Source: an uncultured Prevotella sp.
GTDB lineage: Bacteria > Bacteroidota > Bacteroidia > Bacteroidales > Bacteroidaceae
Length of the DNA: 5,317 bases
Assembly: GCA_905196835.1 (NCBI GenBank)
Contig: CAJJWN010000078.1
Location: forward strand, 1-5,317
Direction: 5' to 3'
Shown here: piece after piece, positions 5,195 through 5,317 of the stretch
Numbering within the stretch: the stretch's first letter is position 1
Layout: each line of letters opens with the position of its first letter
Position numbers and translations under genes: made by a program
Notes under the pieces: generated by a model
Told to the model about the DNA's origin: nothing
Database searches by the model: none
Seen by the model: only the letters and a program-made list of their open reading frames with translations

Positions 5195-5317
5195 CCGCCG
5201 GATTTGCAATCCGGCGGTTTCTAAGTGCGGATTTGCAATCCGCTCGCCAACATACATCATTATATAGATGTGCGGTTTGAGCGGATTACAAATCCTTATA
5301 GTAAATTTAGGCGGATT
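5195..5317. repeat. Cluster of 'gcggatt' palindromic repeats, running off the window
   Basis: Four 'ggatt' cores occur at 5200-5204, 5229-5233, 5283-5287 and 5313-5317. The first is a perfect ten-base stem, ccgccggatt/aatccggcgg (5195-5204 and 5208-5217), with loop tgc. The second is gcggatt/aatccgc (5227-5233 and 5237-5243), again with loop tgc. The third is ggatt/aatcc (5283-5287 and 5291-5295) with loop aca. The fourth is cut by the window end. This looks like the dispersed 'gcggatttgcaatccgc' repeat seen in Bacteroidales spacers, from memory. The uneven spacing (29, 54 and 30 bases) excludes a CRISPR array. Confidence 0.6.

Larger units (their letters stand above)
4912..5317. other. 406-base spacer after the GH43 gene
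   Basis: No supported gene is present. A 73-codon open frame at 5059-5280 runs straight through hairpin and palindromic repeats and is rejected. The spacer holds A/G-rich repeats, an imperfect long-range stem-loop (5007-5053), the second 22-nt array (5056-5165), and a 'gcggatt' inverted-repeat cluster (5195-5317). Bases 5166-5194 and 5244-5280 show nothing I can name. Confidence 0.6.

Noticed and set aside
5059..5280. 73-codon open frame on the + strand
   Set aside because: It translates directly through perfect hairpins and 'gcggatt' palindromes, has no protein-like domain, and SADLQSA-type sequence is what this repeat gives when translated.
5195..5317. CRISPR array
   Set aside because: The repeats are short self-palindromes at uneven spacing, with no constant-length unique spacers and no cas gene in the window.

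Overview
The window looks like a chromosomal piece of a Bacteroidales bacterium, probably a gut or oral Bacteroides/Prevotella-type organism. Evidence: GC-rich genes set in AT-rich spacers, starts preceded by A-rich sequence without a clear Shine-Dalgarno, secreted glycan-active proteins, a short fucose-permease-type (FHS) sugar transporter, and spacers full of 'aggtaaaa'/'aggtgaga' tracts, hairpins and REP-like inverted repeats. The genus is not fixed by anything I can see.

Layout, all genes on the + strand. Bases 1-159 are an upstream spacer. Gene 1 (160-1530) encodes a secreted serine-hydrolase-like protein with an alpha/beta-hydrolase N-terminal half and a beta-rich C-terminal half; I cannot place it in a named family. 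A 533-base spacer (1531-2063) holds a periodic 22-nt hairpin array, a second stem-loop, a 120-base element bounded by perfect 34-base inverted repeats, and A/G-rich direct repeats. Gene 2 (2064-3230), an MFS sugar permease, is followed 16 bases later by gene 3 (start taken as ATG 3247, stop 4911), a secreted glycoside hydrolase of family 43 with a C-terminal concanavalin-like domain. The last 406 bases (4912-5317) hold another stem-loop, a second copy of the 22-nt array, and a cluster of 'gcggatt' inverted repeats that runs off the window.

Genes 2 and 3 read as one operon. GH43 would release xylose and/or arabinose from short glycans outside the inner membrane, and the permease would carry the sugar into the cytoplasm. 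Gene 1 may be an esterase removing acyl groups from the same glycans, but that is inference from its fold and neighbours. No SusC/SusD pair, regulator or other enzyme is visible, so this is at most the edge of a polysaccharide-utilisation locus.

The genes are of familiar kinds apart from gene 1. The least explained structure is in the spacers: both transcription units end in the same array of 22-nt units, arranged so that neighbouring units pair into long perfect hairpins. I see no evidence of a defence system, CRISPR, tRNA, rRNA or transposase gene here.
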